Of a stretch of DNA of 64,000 bases, positions 1 to 8,640 are shown in pieces (the stretch's first letter is position 1; every line of letters begins with the position of its first letter). The DNA comes from Kitasatospora sp. NBC_01266 (lineage in GTDB: Bacteria; Actinomycetota; Actinomycetes; Streptomycetales; Streptomycetaceae), in NCBI RefSeq assembly GCF_036242395.1, contig NZ_CP108458.1, positions 496,001 through 560,000 on the forward strand, in the 5' to 3' direction. The notes beneath the pieces were generated by a model that saw only the letters and a list, made by a program, of their open reading frames with translations, was not told where the DNA came from and ran no database searches. A program made the position numbers and the translations under genes.

Positions 1-63
1 ACAGCGGGTCGGGCTGTCCCGTCTCAGGGGGTGCAAGCACAAACGACCACCGAGGAGCACGCG

Positions 64-537
64 ATGGACGCACGGCTGAACTACTTCACCGACCCGACCG
101 CCGGCAAGACCATGAAGCACGTCATGGCGACGGGCAAGGCGATCAAGGACTCGCCGCTGCCGACCGCCACCCAGGAGCTGGTGGCGCTCCGGGTCAGCCA
201 GATCAACGGCTGCGCCGTCTGCATCGACATGCACACCAAGGACGCCACCGCGGCCGGTGAGACCCCGGTGCGGCTGAACCTGGTCGTGGCCTGGCGGGAG
301 GCCACGGTCTTCACCGAGGCCGAGCGCGCCGCGCTGGAGCTGGCGGAGGCGGGGACCCGGGTCGCGGACGCGGCCGGCGGGGTCAGCGACGAGGTGTGGG
401 CGCACGCCGCCGAGCACTACGACACCGAGCAGCTCACCGCCCTGGTGATCCTGATCTCCTTCATGAACATGGTGAACCGGGCGAACATCATCACCCGGCA
501 GCCGGCCGGCAGCTACGAGCCCGGGCAGTTCCACTGA
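64..537 (+). CDS. Carboxymuconolactone decarboxylase / AhpD-like protein
   Basis: A 157-residue AhpD-like fold protein. The redox motif is visible as C50-x-x-C53 followed by H57 (CAVCIDMH), the pattern of alkylhydroperoxidase-like members that cycle a disulfide. I chose the ATG because GAGGAG lies six bases upstream; an in-frame GTG 33 bases earlier has no good ribosome site. An ECF41-type sigma factor follows 72 bases downstream. Members of that sigma family are known to sit beside carboxymuconolactone decarboxylase, oxidoreductase or epimerase genes, so this is probably its target or partner. The substrate is unknown; a peroxide- or quinone-linked detoxification role is an inference. Confidence 0.88.
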   Translation: MDARLNYFTDPTAGKTMKHVMATGKAIKDSPLPTATQELVALRVSQINGCAVCIDMHTKDATAAGETPVRLNLVVAWREATVFTEAERAALELAEAGTRVADAAGGVSDEVWAHAAEHYDTEQLTALVILISFMNMVNRANIITRQPAGSYEPGQFH

Positions 538-609
538 GCGGCACCGGCGGGATCAGCGGGATCAGCGGGATCGTCTGAACGGCATCGGCAGCGGGGGAAG
601 GGAGTCGGC

Positions 610-1533
610 GTGAGCAAGGTCGAGGAGTTCGAGGAGCTGCGACCGCTGCTCTTCTCGATCGCCTACCGGATTCTGGGCGGTGTGGGCGAGGCCGAGGACG
701 CGGTGCAGGAGACCTGGCTGCGCTTCGCCGGCTCCGCGACCCGGCCCACGTCGACCAAGGCCTTCCTGTCGGCCACGGTGACGCGGATCTCGATCGATGT
801 GCTCCGCTCGGCGCGGGTGCGGCGGGAGGCGTACGTGGGCCCGTGGTTTCCCGAGCCGCTGCTGAGCGACCCGTACCAGGATCCGGCGCGCTCGGTGGAG
901 CTGGCCGACTCGGTGTCGATGGCGGCACTGCTGCTGCTGGAGCGGCTCAGCCCGCTGGAGCGCGCGGTCTTCGTGCTGCGCGAGGTGTTCGACTTCGGCT
1001 TCCCGGAGATCGCGGCGACGGTGGGGCGCAAGGAAGCGGCCTGCCGCCAGCTCGCGGCCCGGGCGCGCCGTCACATGGACGCGGGCCGACCCCGGTTCGA
1101 GGCCGACCGGGCCGAGCGCGAGGAGCTCGCCGGGCGGTTCTTCGAGGCCTTCAGGAAAGGCGACGTCGACGGCCTGCGGGAGCTGCTGGCCGCCGACGTC
1201 GAACTCGTCGGGGACGGCGGCGGCAAGGCCCCGCTCTTCGCCCGGCTCGTCGCCGGCCCCGAGCACGTGGCCCGGCTGCTCGGCGCGCTCGCCCCGCAGT
1301 ACGTCCGGGTCGGCGTGGCGGTGGAGCCGCGGCAGATCAACGGCCAACCCGGGGCGGTCTTCCGCGACCGGGACGGCAAGGTCCTCAGCATCCTGGTGCT
1401 CGATGTCCTGGACGGGCAGGTCCAGATGATCCGCTCGGTGATGAACCCCGACAAGCTCGGGCACCTCGGTCCGGTGGCGGACGCCTGGGCACTCAAGCAC
1501 GAGGTGAACCAGGCTCGCCGGACCAGGGGTTGA
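610..1533 (+). CDS. ECF41-family RNA polymerase sigma factor with SnoaL-like C-terminal domain
   Basis: A 307-residue extracytoplasmic-function sigma factor. Sigma region 2 covers roughly residues 8-75 and region 4 roughly residues 105-160. A SnoaL/NTF2-like extension fills residues 175-300. Two signatures of the ECF41 group are readable: DGGGK near residue 202 and NPDKL near residue 280. In this group the C-terminal extension modulates activity in place of a separate anti-sigma factor. The GTG start is preceded by a purine-rich GGGAAGGGAG. It lies just downstream of an AhpD-like gene, the usual partner. The inducing signal is not visible. Confidence 0.92.
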   Translation: MSKVEEFEELRPLLFSIAYRILGGVGEAEDAVQETWLRFAGSATRPTSTKAFLSATVTRISIDVLRSARVRREAYVGPWFPEPLLSDPYQDPARSVELADSVSMAALLLLERLSPLERAVFVLREVFDFGFPEIAATVGRKEAACRQLAARARRHMDAGRPRFEADRAEREELAGRFFEAFRKGDVDGLRELLAADVELVGDGGGKAPLFARLVAGPEHVARLLGALAPQYVRVGVAVEPRQINGQPGAVFRDRDGKVLSILVLDVLDGQVQMIRSVMNPDKLGHLGPVADAWALKHEVNQARRTRG

Positions 1534-1535
1534 CC

Positions 1536-1548
1536 GATCATTATGATC
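1536..1548. promoter_or_regulatory. Palindrome at the start of the GNAT gene
   Basis: The sequence GATCAT-T-ATGATC is a perfect six-base inverted repeat ending five bases before the GNAT start codon. It contains TATGAT, which fits a -10 box placed for leaderless transcription. The same half-sites recur in a longer palindrome after the gene. Confidence 0.4.
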
Positions 1549-1553
1549 ATCAG

Positions 1554-2099
1554 ATGTCCAATGACTACCTGGCCCAGGGCGACCGCGTCGCCATCCGAGA
1601 GCTGCGGCGCGACGATCGCGCCGCCTTCACCCGGCTCGCGCGCGAGAACGCGCAGCTGCACCGTCCCTGGCTCGCCCCGCCCAGCACCGACGCCGAGTTC
1701 GACGCCTACGCCGCACGGCTCGAGGAGCCGGCCCGCGAGGGCTTCGCCATCTGCCTGCTGGAGACCGGCGAGCTGGCCGGATACGTCAGCATCAACAACA
1801 TCGTGCACGGTGCCTTCCGCTGCGGCGCGCTGGGCTACGGCGCCTTCGTGGCAGGGCGCGGGCTGGTCCGTGAAGGTGTCGGCCTGCTCCTGCGGCACGC
1901 GTTCGACACGCTCGGACTGCACCGCCTGGAGATCAACGTCCAGCCGGGCAACACCGGATCCATCGCACTGGCCAAGCGTCTCGGGTTCCGCCTCGAAGGC
2001 CTGTCGCCGGACTTCCTGTTCATCGACGGGGCCTGGCGCGACCACGAGCGCTGGGCGATCACGGCAGACATGGTGGACCTGGTGGACTCGACGGGCTGA
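1554..2099 (+). CDS. GNAT-family N-acetyltransferase (RimJ/RimL-like)
   Basis: A 181-residue acetyltransferase. The N-terminal half has the beta-strand pattern of RimJ/RimL-type proteins (VAIRELRRDD). The acetyl-CoA loop appears as REGVG near residue 103, and the late motif IALAKRLGFRLEG is typical of N-terminal alanine or small-molecule acetyltransferases. No Shine-Dalgarno sequence precedes the ATG, but a -10-like TATGAT ends six bases upstream, so the mRNA is probably leaderless. The gene is bracketed by two palindromes sharing ATGATC half-sites. The acceptor substrate cannot be told from the sequence. Confidence 0.85.
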   Translation: MSNDYLAQGDRVAIRELRRDDRAAFTRLARENAQLHRPWLAPPSTDAEFDAYAARLEEPAREGFAICLLETGELAGYVSINNIVHGAFRCGALGYGAFVAGRGLVREGVGLLLRHAFDTLGLHRLEINVQPGNTGSIALAKRLGFRLEGLSPDFLFIDGAWRDHERWAITADMVDLVDSTG

Positions 2100-2176
2100 C
2101 CCACGCCGCGCGAGCGGTAACCGGGCGGACCCGCGCCGCTGGCAGTCCGTCAGCTGCCCGTCTCCCCATTGAATGT

Positions 2177-2203
2177 CGCAGCATGATCAGCGATCATGCT
2201 GCG
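2177..2203. repeat. Perfect 12-bp inverted repeat with 3-bp loop
   Basis: CGCAGCATGATC and its exact reverse complement are separated by AGC. It lies between the GNAT gene and the methyltransferase start. There is no T-run, so it could be an operator of the downstream gene or a terminator of the upstream one. Confidence 0.6.
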
Positions 2204-2261
2204 CAGTGGACGATCGGCGGCGCACCTCCCCGCCGCGGTAGCCGCGATCTGGGAGAGTGCC

Positions 2262-3101
2262 GTGAGTGCCGCGCCGGAGCAGGACCAGCAGACCAGAGCC
2301 GACTGGCAGCCCGCCTCGTTCGAGACTCCGGCGCCGAACATCGCGCGCGTCTACGACTACCTGCTGGGCGGCAAGGACAACTACGCCCCCGATCGTCAGC
2401 TCGCCCAGCGGATCGAACAGACGCTGCCCGAGGTGCACCTCGGGGTGAAGGCGCAGCGGGCGGTGTTGCGGCGGGTGGTGCGGTACCTGGTCGGCGAGGC
2501 GGGGCTGCGGCAACTGCTCGACATCGGCTCGGGGTTGCCGACCGCCGACAACGTGCACCAGATCGCGCGGGCCCTGGAGCCGGACACCAGGGTGGTGTAC
2601 GTCGACAACGACCCGGTGGTGCTGGCGCACGCCCGCGCGCTGCTGGCCGACAACCGCGAGACGGTGGTGGTGGCCGGGGACCTGCGGCAGCCCGCCGCGC
2701 TGCTGGCCGATCAGCGGCTGCGTGCGCACCTGGACTTCGGGCAGCCGGTCGGACTGCTGCTCTGCGGGATCCTGCACTACGTGCTGGACGAGGAGGAGCC
2801 GGCCCGGATCGTGCGCGAGCTGGTCGACGCGCTGCCGTCCGGCAGTTACGTCTTCGTCCACCACCTGCTGTCCGCCGGCGACGACGCCGAGGCCGCCGCC
2901 ACCGAGGCGGTGCTGCGCCAGGGCGTGGGCCGGGCGCAGTTCCGTACCGTGGCACAGGTCGGCGCGTTCTTCGACGGCCTGGAGCTGGTCGATCCCGGGG
3001 TGGTCACGGTCTCCGAGTGGCACCCCGAGGCCGACGCCCCGAAGCTCGGCGAGAACCCGGTGCTGCGGCTGGCGGCGGTCGGCGTGGCGCGCAAGCCCTG
3101 A
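2262..3101 (+). CDS. SAM-dependent methyltransferase, actinobacterial PF04672/DUF574 type
   Basis: A 279-residue protein of the actinobacterial methyltransferase family PF04672. Its hallmarks are the N-terminal block with YDYLLGGKDNY (residues 31-41) and the SAM-binding segment LLDIGSGLPT (about residue 85), followed by a Rossmann acidic position in VVYVDNDPVV. I chose the GTG preceded by GGGAGAG five bases upstream; a longer reading from an ATG 66 bases upstream would run through the palindrome and lacks a ribosome site. Streptomycetes carry many paralogues of unknown substrate. It is convergent with the alcohol dehydrogenase gene. Confidence 0.88.
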   Translation: MSAAPEQDQQTRADWQPASFETPAPNIARVYDYLLGGKDNYAPDRQLAQRIEQTLPEVHLGVKAQRAVLRRVVRYLVGEAGLRQLLDIGSGLPTADNVHQIARALEPDTRVVYVDNDPVVLAHARALLADNRETVVVAGDLRQPAALLADQRLRAHLDFGQPVGLLLCGILHYVLDEEEPARIVRELVDALPSGSYVFVHHLLSAGDDAEAAATEAVLRQGVGRAQFRTVAQVGAFFDGLELVDPGVVTVSEWHPEADAPKLGENPVLRLAAVGVARKP

Positions 3102-3137
3102 GCTGTCCTGTGCGGCGGGGGGCTGGGGGCTGGGGCG

Positions 3138-4178
3138 TCACAGGGTGGCCGTGTCGATCACGAAGCGGTAGCGGACGTCGCTCGCCAGGACCCGCTCGTA
3201 CGCGTCGTTGATCTGGTCCGCGCCGATCAGCTCGATCTCGGCCGCCACCCCGTGCCCGGCGCAGAAGTCCAGCATCTCCTGGGTCTCGGCGATACCGCCG
3301 ATGCCCGAGCTGCTCATGCTGCGCCGGTTGCCGAACAGCGACTGGAGCACCAGGTGCACCGGCTCCTCCGGCAGCCCGAGGTTCACCATGGTCCCGTCGG
3401 TGCGCAGCAGCGACCCGTAGGCGGCGAAGTCGAGCGGGGCGGAGACGGTGTTGAGGATGAGGTCGAAGCTGCCCGCCAGCTCCTCGAAGGTCCTCGGGTC
3501 GCTGGTGGCGTGGTAGTGGTCGGCACCCAGCCGCAGGCCGTCGTCCTTCTTGCGCAACGACTGGGACAGCACGGTGACCTCGGCACCGAGCGCGTGCGCG
3601 ATCCGCACCCCCACGTGGCCGAGGCCGCCGAGCCCGACCACCGCGACCCGCCTGCCGGGGCCGGCCCGCCAGTGCCGCAGCGGTGAGTAGGTGGTGATGC
3701 CGGCGCACAGCAGCGGGGCGGCCACGTCCAGCGGGAGGCCGTCCGGGATGCGCACCACGTAGTTCTCGTCGACGACGATCTGCTGCGAGTAGCCGCCGTA
3801 GGTGGGCCGCCCGTCCGTGCCGACCGCGTTGTAGGTCCAGACCGGGCCGTCGGCGCAGTACTGCTCCAGCCCCGCCCGGCAGTTGTCGCACACCCGGCAG
3901 GAGTCGACCATGCAGCCGACGCCGACCCGGTCGCCGACCCCGAACTTCGTCACACCGGGCCCGACGGCGGAGACGACGCCCGCGATCTCGTGGCCCGGCA
4001 CCATCGGGAAGATCGCCTCGCCCCAGCCCTCGCGGACCTGGTGGATGTCGGAGTGGCAGATGCCCACGAAGGTGATGTCGATCCGCAGATCGTGCTCGCC
4101 GACCGCGCGGCGCTCGATGGTCCTCCGCTCCAGCGGGGCCTTGGCGGCGGGTGCGGCGTAGGCGGCAACAGTGGTCAT
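3138..4178 (-). CDS. Zinc-dependent alcohol dehydrogenase (YahK / cinnamyl-alcohol dehydrogenase type)
   Basis: A 346-residue medium-chain dehydrogenase. Catalytic zinc ligands are visible in GICHSD (C41) and PGHE. The structural zinc lobe is the four-cysteine run [15 protein letters not shown]. The Rossmann motif GLGGLGHVG lies near residue 180. This pattern matches NADPH-dependent broad-range aldehyde reductases such as YahK and CAD. The ATG is preceded by a GGGAGAA ribosome site. A 19-base tandem repeat lies in the 5' region. No neighbouring gene shares its strand, so it is probably monocistronic. Confidence 0.92.
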   Translation of the reverse strand: MTTVAAYAAPAAKAPLERRTIERRAVGEHDLRIDITFVGICHSDIHQVREGWGEAIFPMVPGHEIAGVVSAVGPGVTKFGVGDRVGVGCMVDSCRVCDNCRAGLEQYCADGPVWTYNAVGTDGRPTYGGYSQQIVVDENYVVRIPDGLPLDVAAPLLCAGITTYSPLRHWRAGPGRRVAVVGLGGLGHVGVRIAHALGAEVTVLSQSLRKKDDGLRLGADHYHATSDPRTFEELAGSFDLILNTVSAPLDFAAYGSLLRTDGTMVNLGLPEEPVHLVLQSLFGNRRSMSSSGIGGIAETQEMLDFCAGHGVAAEIELIGADQINDAYERVLASDVRYRFVIDTATL

Positions 4179-4192
4179 GACGAGGTTCTCCC

Positions 4193-4230
4193 GGGGGTGC
4201 TCCTGGTCGTGGGGGGTGCTCCTGGTCGTG
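4193..4230. repeat. Two perfect tandem copies of a 19-bp unit
   Basis: The unit GGGGGTGCTCCTGGTCGTG occurs twice head-to-tail just upstream of the alcohol dehydrogenase start. It may be a duplicated regulator site or a replication-slippage product. Confidence 0.7.
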
Positions 4231-4448
4231 CCGACGGCTACCTCCATTGTCGACGCCTCGGAACACCCCTGCGACTCGGCGAGCGACTCGGCGGGCCAGG
4301 GGGCGCGACGCCGGGCTGCCGGCCGGCCTCGGCCACCGCGAGTGCCGATCCGGCGGACCTGGTCGAGCATCTGACGCTACGTCATGACGTCGGGCCACCC
4401 TGATGGACAAGTGCGGCCAGGCAGCCGGGCACAGGCGAAACCGCCGCC

Positions 4449-5516
4449 ATGGCTACCGAGGATGAGAGCATGCTCACCGAACGCGACACCCTCCACGGGC
4501 TTCCCGGCCCGGTCGTCCGCCCGGCCGGAATCGCGGAAGCGATGCACCCGATCACGCTCCCGAAGTTCCGGCTGCCGCTCCCCTCCATGGGCTGCAATCC
4601 GCTGCGGGAGGCGGCGGGTTCGGCGATGTGGGCCTGGGCCGAACAGTTCGGCCTGTGCGCCTCGATGACGGTGCGCCGGCGCATGGAGCGCACCCAGGCC
4701 GAGCTCTGGTGCGCGCTGACCGACCCCGGCGCCGGGCTCGAGGAACTCACGCTGCGGTGCCAGTGGACGTTCTGGGCGTTCGTCGTCGACGACGAGTTCG
4801 ACGACGACGGCGCGGGCCAGGTCCCGGCCCAGACCCGCGAGGCGATCGGCGACCTGCTGGGAACCCTGCACGGCACCCGGCCGCCGACCGGCCCCGCGAC
4901 GCTCGCCCTGGCGGACCTGTGGGAGCGCACCCGGGCCGGCCGCTCGCCGGGCTGGCAGCGGGTCTTCCGCGCCGACACCACCGCGTGGCTGTGGACCTAC
5001 TACCGGGAGGCCGTCGAACGCGCCGCCGGTCAGGTGCCGGCCGTCGAGGACTACCTGCTGCACCGCCGGGACTCGATCGGCATGGGGATGTTCCTGGACC
5101 TCTTCGAGGCGCCGCCGCGCATCGACCTTCCCGGCCACGCACGTCAGTTGCCCGGGCTCCGGGCGCTGCGACACGCGGTGATGGATCACGTCGCCCTGTA
5201 CAACGACATCTGCTCGGCCCAGAAGGAGGGCGCGGTCGGCTACTACCACAACGCGGTCTTCGTCCTGCGGCACCACCGGGGCGGCTCCGTGCAGGACGCC
5301 GTCGAAAAGGTGGAGAGCATGCGGGTCGCGTGCGCCGAGCGGGCCATCCGGGCCGAGCGGCAACTGGCCGCACAGCTGGCGGCCGTCGCGGTCAGTGATC
5401 CGGTCCGCGCCGCCCTGCGGCGCTACACCGAACACCACCGCACGCTCCTGCGCGGTGACTTCGAGTACCACGCGCGCGCCCAGCGGTACCAGCCCGAGCC
5501 GCAGCCGGCGGCGTAG
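4449..5516 (+). CDS. Class I terpene synthase (sesquiterpene-cyclase-like)
   Basis: A 355-residue protein with both metal-binding motifs of bacterial class I terpene cyclases. The aspartate-rich motif is DDEFD at residues 114-118, and the NSE triad is N252-D-x-x-S256-x-x-x-E260 in YNDICSAQKE. The length is normal for cyclases of the pentalenene or epi-isozizaene kind. These enzymes ionise a prenyl diphosphate using three magnesium ions and close the ring. No prenyltransferase, P450 or methyltransferase is adjacent, so the precursor comes from primary metabolism and the product cannot be named. A second ATG 21 bases later (MLTERD) is an alternative start. Confidence 0.88.
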   Translation: MATEDESMLTERDTLHGLPGPVVRPAGIAEAMHPITLPKFRLPLPSMGCNPLREAAGSAMWAWAEQFGLCASMTVRRRMERTQAELWCALTDPGAGLEELTLRCQWTFWAFVVDDEFDDDGAGQVPAQTREAIGDLLGTLHGTRPPTGPATLALADLWERTRAGRSPGWQRVFRADTTAWLWTYYREAVERAAGQVPAVEDYLLHRRDSIGMGMFLDLFEAPPRIDLPGHARQLPGLRALRHAVMDHVALYNDICSAQKEGAVGYYHNAVFVLRHHRGGSVQDAVEKVESMRVACAERAIRAERQLAAQLAAVAVSDPVRAALRRYTEHHRTLLRGDFEYHARAQRYQPEPQPAA

Positions 5517-5691
5517 CCGGAGCCGGCGGCCACCGCCGACCAGTCGGCGACGGGCGTCTGGCCGGCGCGGGGAGCGACTGGTTACGGGAGCGCTGCGACT
5601 GGGCGCTGCGACTGGCCGGGGCCGGTCGGCCGACCGACGATGGCAGCAGCGGCCGGCCGGTCGCCCGCCCAGCCACCAGGGGGTCTGCGCC

Positions 5692-6087
5692 ATGAACCAT
5701 CGCTTGCTGCGGGCCACCGGTGCCGCAACCGCCCTCTACGGCCTCGCGGTGACCCGGCGGCCAGCCCTGCTGGCCCGGCCCTCGGGACTGGCCGACGCGG
5801 ACGGCGGGGTGTCCACCGAACTGGCCACCTGTCTGCGCCCGCTCGCCTTCCGGGACGCCGCCAGCGGGCTGGCGATGCTACTGGCCCCCGACGAGCGCAG
5901 CCTGCGGGTGGCGACGCTGGTGCGGATCGCGGCCGACTTCGGTGACGCGGCGCTACTGGCCCGCGCGCTGCCGCAGCGGCGGCACCGGGCGATGGCGCTG
6001 GCGGTGTCGGTCGGCTGGGGCGGGCTGTCGGTGGCCGGGCTGCTGGCGCGGGGCGGTGGAGGGCGAGGGGTGACGGGCGGGGGCTGA
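5692..6087 (+). CDS. Small membrane protein of unknown function
   Basis: A 131-residue protein I do not recognise. It is hydrophobic with four probable membrane segments, at about residues 8-25, 50-65, 75-92 and 97-118. The basic C-terminus ends in a glycine-rich tail (GGGGRGVTGGG). CCAGGGGG lies about nine bases before the ATG. The fold may resemble DUF4267-type small integral membrane proteins, but that is a guess. The stop codon abuts an array of CTGACGG heptamers. Confidence 0.6.
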   Translation: MNHRLLRATGAATALYGLAVTRRPALLARPSGLADADGGVSTELATCLRPLAFRDAASGLAMLLAPDERSLRVATLVRIAADFGDAALLARALPQRRHRAMALAVSVGWGGLSVAGLLARGGGGRGVTGGG

Positions 6088-6121
6088 CGGCTGACGGCTG
6101 ACGGCTGACGGATAATGTCAG
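6084..6121. repeat. CTGACGG heptamer array with inverted GTCAG end
   Basis: Four perfect tandem copies of CTGACGG are followed by ATAAT and GTCAG. The array fills the gap between two convergent genes and overlaps the last codon of the SDR-type gene on the other strand. Related arrays and palindromes occur elsewhere in the window. It could form a hairpin terminator. Confidence 0.8.
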
Positions 6122-7644
6122 CGCGACGAGCGAGCCTGTTCGGTGATGTTGCGGACCATGCCACCGAAGACCACGCTGTGGAACGGCGCCACGGACCACC
6201 AGTAGGCGTGCCCGGCGAGCCCGTGCGGATGGAACAGCGCCCGCTGCCGGTACACCGCGCCGGCCGTACCGTCCTGGTGGGACGCCGGGCCGACCGACAG
6301 CTCCAGCCAGGCCAGCCCGGGCAGCCGCATCTCGGCCCGCAGCCGCAGCAGGCGTCCGGGCTCGATCTCCTCCACCCGCCAGAAGTCCAGCGAGTCGCCG
6401 ACCCGCAGGTGCGCCGGATCGCGCCGGCCCCGGCGCAGGCCGACCCCGCCGACCAGGCGGTCCAGCCAGCCGCGCAGGGCCCAGGCGAGCGGGAAGGAGT
6501 ACCAGCCGTTCTCGCCGCCGATGCCCTCCACCACCCGCCACAGCGCCTGCGGGGTCGCGGCCACCGAGCGTTCGCGCAGGTCCTGGTAGAGGCTGCCGCC
6601 GGCCCAGGAGGGATCAGTGGGCAGCGGGTCGCTGGGCGCACCGGGCAGCGAGGCGGACGACCAGCGGGTGCTGACCTGCGCGTCCCGGATCCGCTGGAGG
6701 GCGAGCCGGACCGCCTCGTCGAAGCCGATCAGGCCGTGCGGCGGGTCGGGCAGGTAGCGGGCGATGTCGTGCTCGGCGCAGACCACCTCGTGGCGCAGCG
6801 AGGCGACCAGCGGCTTGGCGATGGAGTTCGGTACCGGTGTCACCAGGCCCACCCAGTGGCTGGACAGCCGGGGCGTCAGCACCGGCACCGGGACGATGAG
6901 CCGGCGCCGCAGCCCGGCGGCCCGGGCGTACCGCACCATCATCTGGCGATAGGTCAGGACCTCGGGGCCGCCGAGGTCGAAGCTCCGGTTGACCTCGGCC
7001 GGCAGATCCGCCGCGCCGACCAGGTAGCGCAGCACGTCGCGCACCGCGATCGGCTGGATCCGGGTGTTCACCCAGCTCGGGGTGACCATCACCGGCAGCC
7101 GCTCGGTGAGGTAGCGCAGCATCTCGAAGGAGGCGGAGCCGGAGCCGAGGATCACGGCCGCGCGCAGTTCGGCCGTCGGCACGCCGCTGGCCCGCAGGAT
7201 CCGGCCGACCTCCGCCCGGGAGCGCAGGTGCGGGGAGAGCTCGGCATCGGGCACCCCGGCCGGGAGCAGGCCGCCGAGGTAGACGATCCGGCGCACGCCC
7301 GCCGCCCGCGCCGCCGCCCCGAAGGCGCGGGCCGCGTCCCGGTCGCGGGCCTCGAAGTCCGGGCCGGTGCCGAGCGAGTGGACCAGGTAGTAGGCGGTGC
7401 GCACCCCGTCGAAGGCGCCGCGCAGGCTCTCGGGCCTGCTGACGTCGGCGGTGACCGTCTCGACCTCGGCCCGCCACGGGTGGTCGCGCAGCCGCCCCGG
7501 GTCGCGGACCAGGCAGCGCACGGTGTGCCCGGCGGCCAGCAGTTCGGGCACCAGTCGGCCGCCCAGGTAGCCGGTGGCACCGGTGACCAGGCTGCGCGGC
7601 GCGGCGGCTGCGGTGGGCGGTGGGGTGCTGGTCGGCTCGGGCAT
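6118..7644 (-). CDS. NAD(P)-binding SDR protein fused to a DUF2867-like domain
   Basis: A 508-residue two-domain protein. The N-terminal part is an atypical short-chain dehydrogenase with the dinucleotide motif VTGATGYLGGRL and the strand IVYLGGL. From about residue 350 a second domain, rich in Trp, matches the DUF2867 type (SLDFWRVEEI, LRAEMRLPGLAWLEL, YWWSVAPFHSVVFGGM). This fusion is common in actinobacteria and annotated as SDR family oxidoreductase without known substrate. GGGAAGG precedes the ATG at a good distance. It is divergent from the hydrolase gene. Confidence 0.85.
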   Translation of the reverse strand: MPEPTSTPPPTAAAAPRSLVTGATGYLGGRLVPELLAAGHTVRCLVRDPGRLRDHPWRAEVETVTADVSRPESLRGAFDGVRTAYYLVHSLGTGPDFEARDRDAARAFGAAARAAGVRRIVYLGGLLPAGVPDAELSPHLRSRAEVGRILRASGVPTAELRAAVILGSGSASFEMLRYLTERLPVMVTPSWVNTRIQPIAVRDVLRYLVGAADLPAEVNRSFDLGGPEVLTYRQMMVRYARAAGLRRRLIVPVPVLTPRLSSHWVGLVTPVPNSIAKPLVASLRHEVVCAEHDIARYLPDPPHGLIGFDEAVRLALQRIRDAQVSTRWSSASLPGAPSDPLPTDPSWAGGSLYQDLRERSVAATPQALWRVVEGIGGENGWYSFPLAWALRGWLDRLVGGVGLRRGRRDPAHLRVGDSLDFWRVEEIEPGRLLRLRAEMRLPGLAWLELSVGPASHQDGTAGAVYRQRALFHPHGLAGHAYWWSVAPFHSVVFGGMVRNITEQARSSR

Positions 7645-7845
7645 CGGATCGCCTTCCCGTGGTCCGGATCGGGTTGCCGGCCGGTCGGCGTGGCCGGGGG
7701 CCGGCGGACCTGGCCGGTCACCTTGATGATCGTCGATCCCGGGATTCGTCGGCGGTTCCCGCGCCGCCTTCGCGCAGCGGCCCGGTATCGCGCCCGCAGC
7801 GCCCTCGCACCACTCCCGCTCGGCGACCGTGACTATCGTGTCGCC

Positions 7846-8559
7846 ATGCCCATGGTCCAGGTCGGCGATCTCGACCTCTACTACGAGGTCCACGGCGCCG
7901 GCCCGCCGCTGCTGCTGATCGGCGGCCTCGGAGCGGACCTGACGCTCCTCGCGCCGCTGACCGAGCGGCTCGCCCGCAGCCACCAGGTGATCGTCTTCGA
8001 CAACCGGGGTGCCGGGCGGTCCGGCAAGCCCGACCTGCCGTACTCGATCCCGCTGCTGGCCGCCGACACCGTGGGGCTGCTGGACGCCCTGGGCATCGGG
8101 CGCGCCCACCTGCTGGGCATGTCGATGGGCGGCCGGATCGCCCTGGAGATCGCGCTCGACCACCCCGGGCGGGTCGACCGGCTGGTGCTGGTCGCCACCT
8201 CGGCGGCAGGGCGCGGCCGACTCACGCTGTCCTGGCCGATGCGGGTGATGCGGGCGGCCAGGCGGCTCGGGCTCGTCCGCCGCGCGCACCCGCAGCCGGA
8301 CTTCGCCTTCCGGCGCCAACTCGCGGCGAGCGTGAGCTATTCGGCCGTCGACCGGCTCGGCGGTGTTCGAGCGCCGACCCTGATCCTGCACGGCCGCCAG
8401 GATCGCTCCATGCCGCCGAGCGCCGCCGAGGCGACGCGGGCGGGCATCCCCGGTGCGCGGCTGGAACTCTTCGACGGCGGGCACCTGTTCTTCCTGCTGG
8501 CGCAGCGCGAGGCGGTGCTGGCGCGGGTCGAGGAGTTCCTGGCGCAGCCGCGCCGGTAA
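7846..8559 (+). CDS. Alpha/beta-fold hydrolase
   Basis: A 237-residue alpha/beta hydrolase. The nucleophile elbow is GMSMGG with S93; the probable acid is the Asp in HGRQDRSMP and the base the His in FDGGHLFF. The oxyanion region is IGGLGAD. It is shorter than most relatives because the cap between strands 6 and 7 is small (about residues 125-165). No clear ribosome site precedes the ATG. It is divergent from the SDR gene. Esterase or lactonase activity is likely but not specific. Confidence 0.85.
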   Translation: MPMVQVGDLDLYYEVHGAGPPLLLIGGLGADLTLLAPLTERLARSHQVIVFDNRGAGRSGKPDLPYSIPLLAADTVGLLDALGIGRAHLLGMSMGGRIALEIALDHPGRVDRLVLVATSAAGRGRLTLSWPMRVMRAARRLGLVRRAHPQPDFAFRRQLAASVSYSAVDRLGGVRAPTLILHGRQDRSMPPSAAEATRAGIPGARLELFDGGHLFFLLAQREAVLARVEEFLAQPRR

Positions 8560-8640
8560 CGCCCCGGGCCGGGCGGCGCACCCGGGCGGACCACGCCGGT
8601 AGCGCCCGGGCGGACCGCGCCGCAGTCGTGGCTCGCGCCG

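Noticed and set aside
8560..8640. Imperfect repeats CCCGGGCGGACC between the hydrolase and EamA genes
   Set aside because: Two short GC-rich copies with mismatches; they could be chance at this composition, and no clear hairpin is formed.
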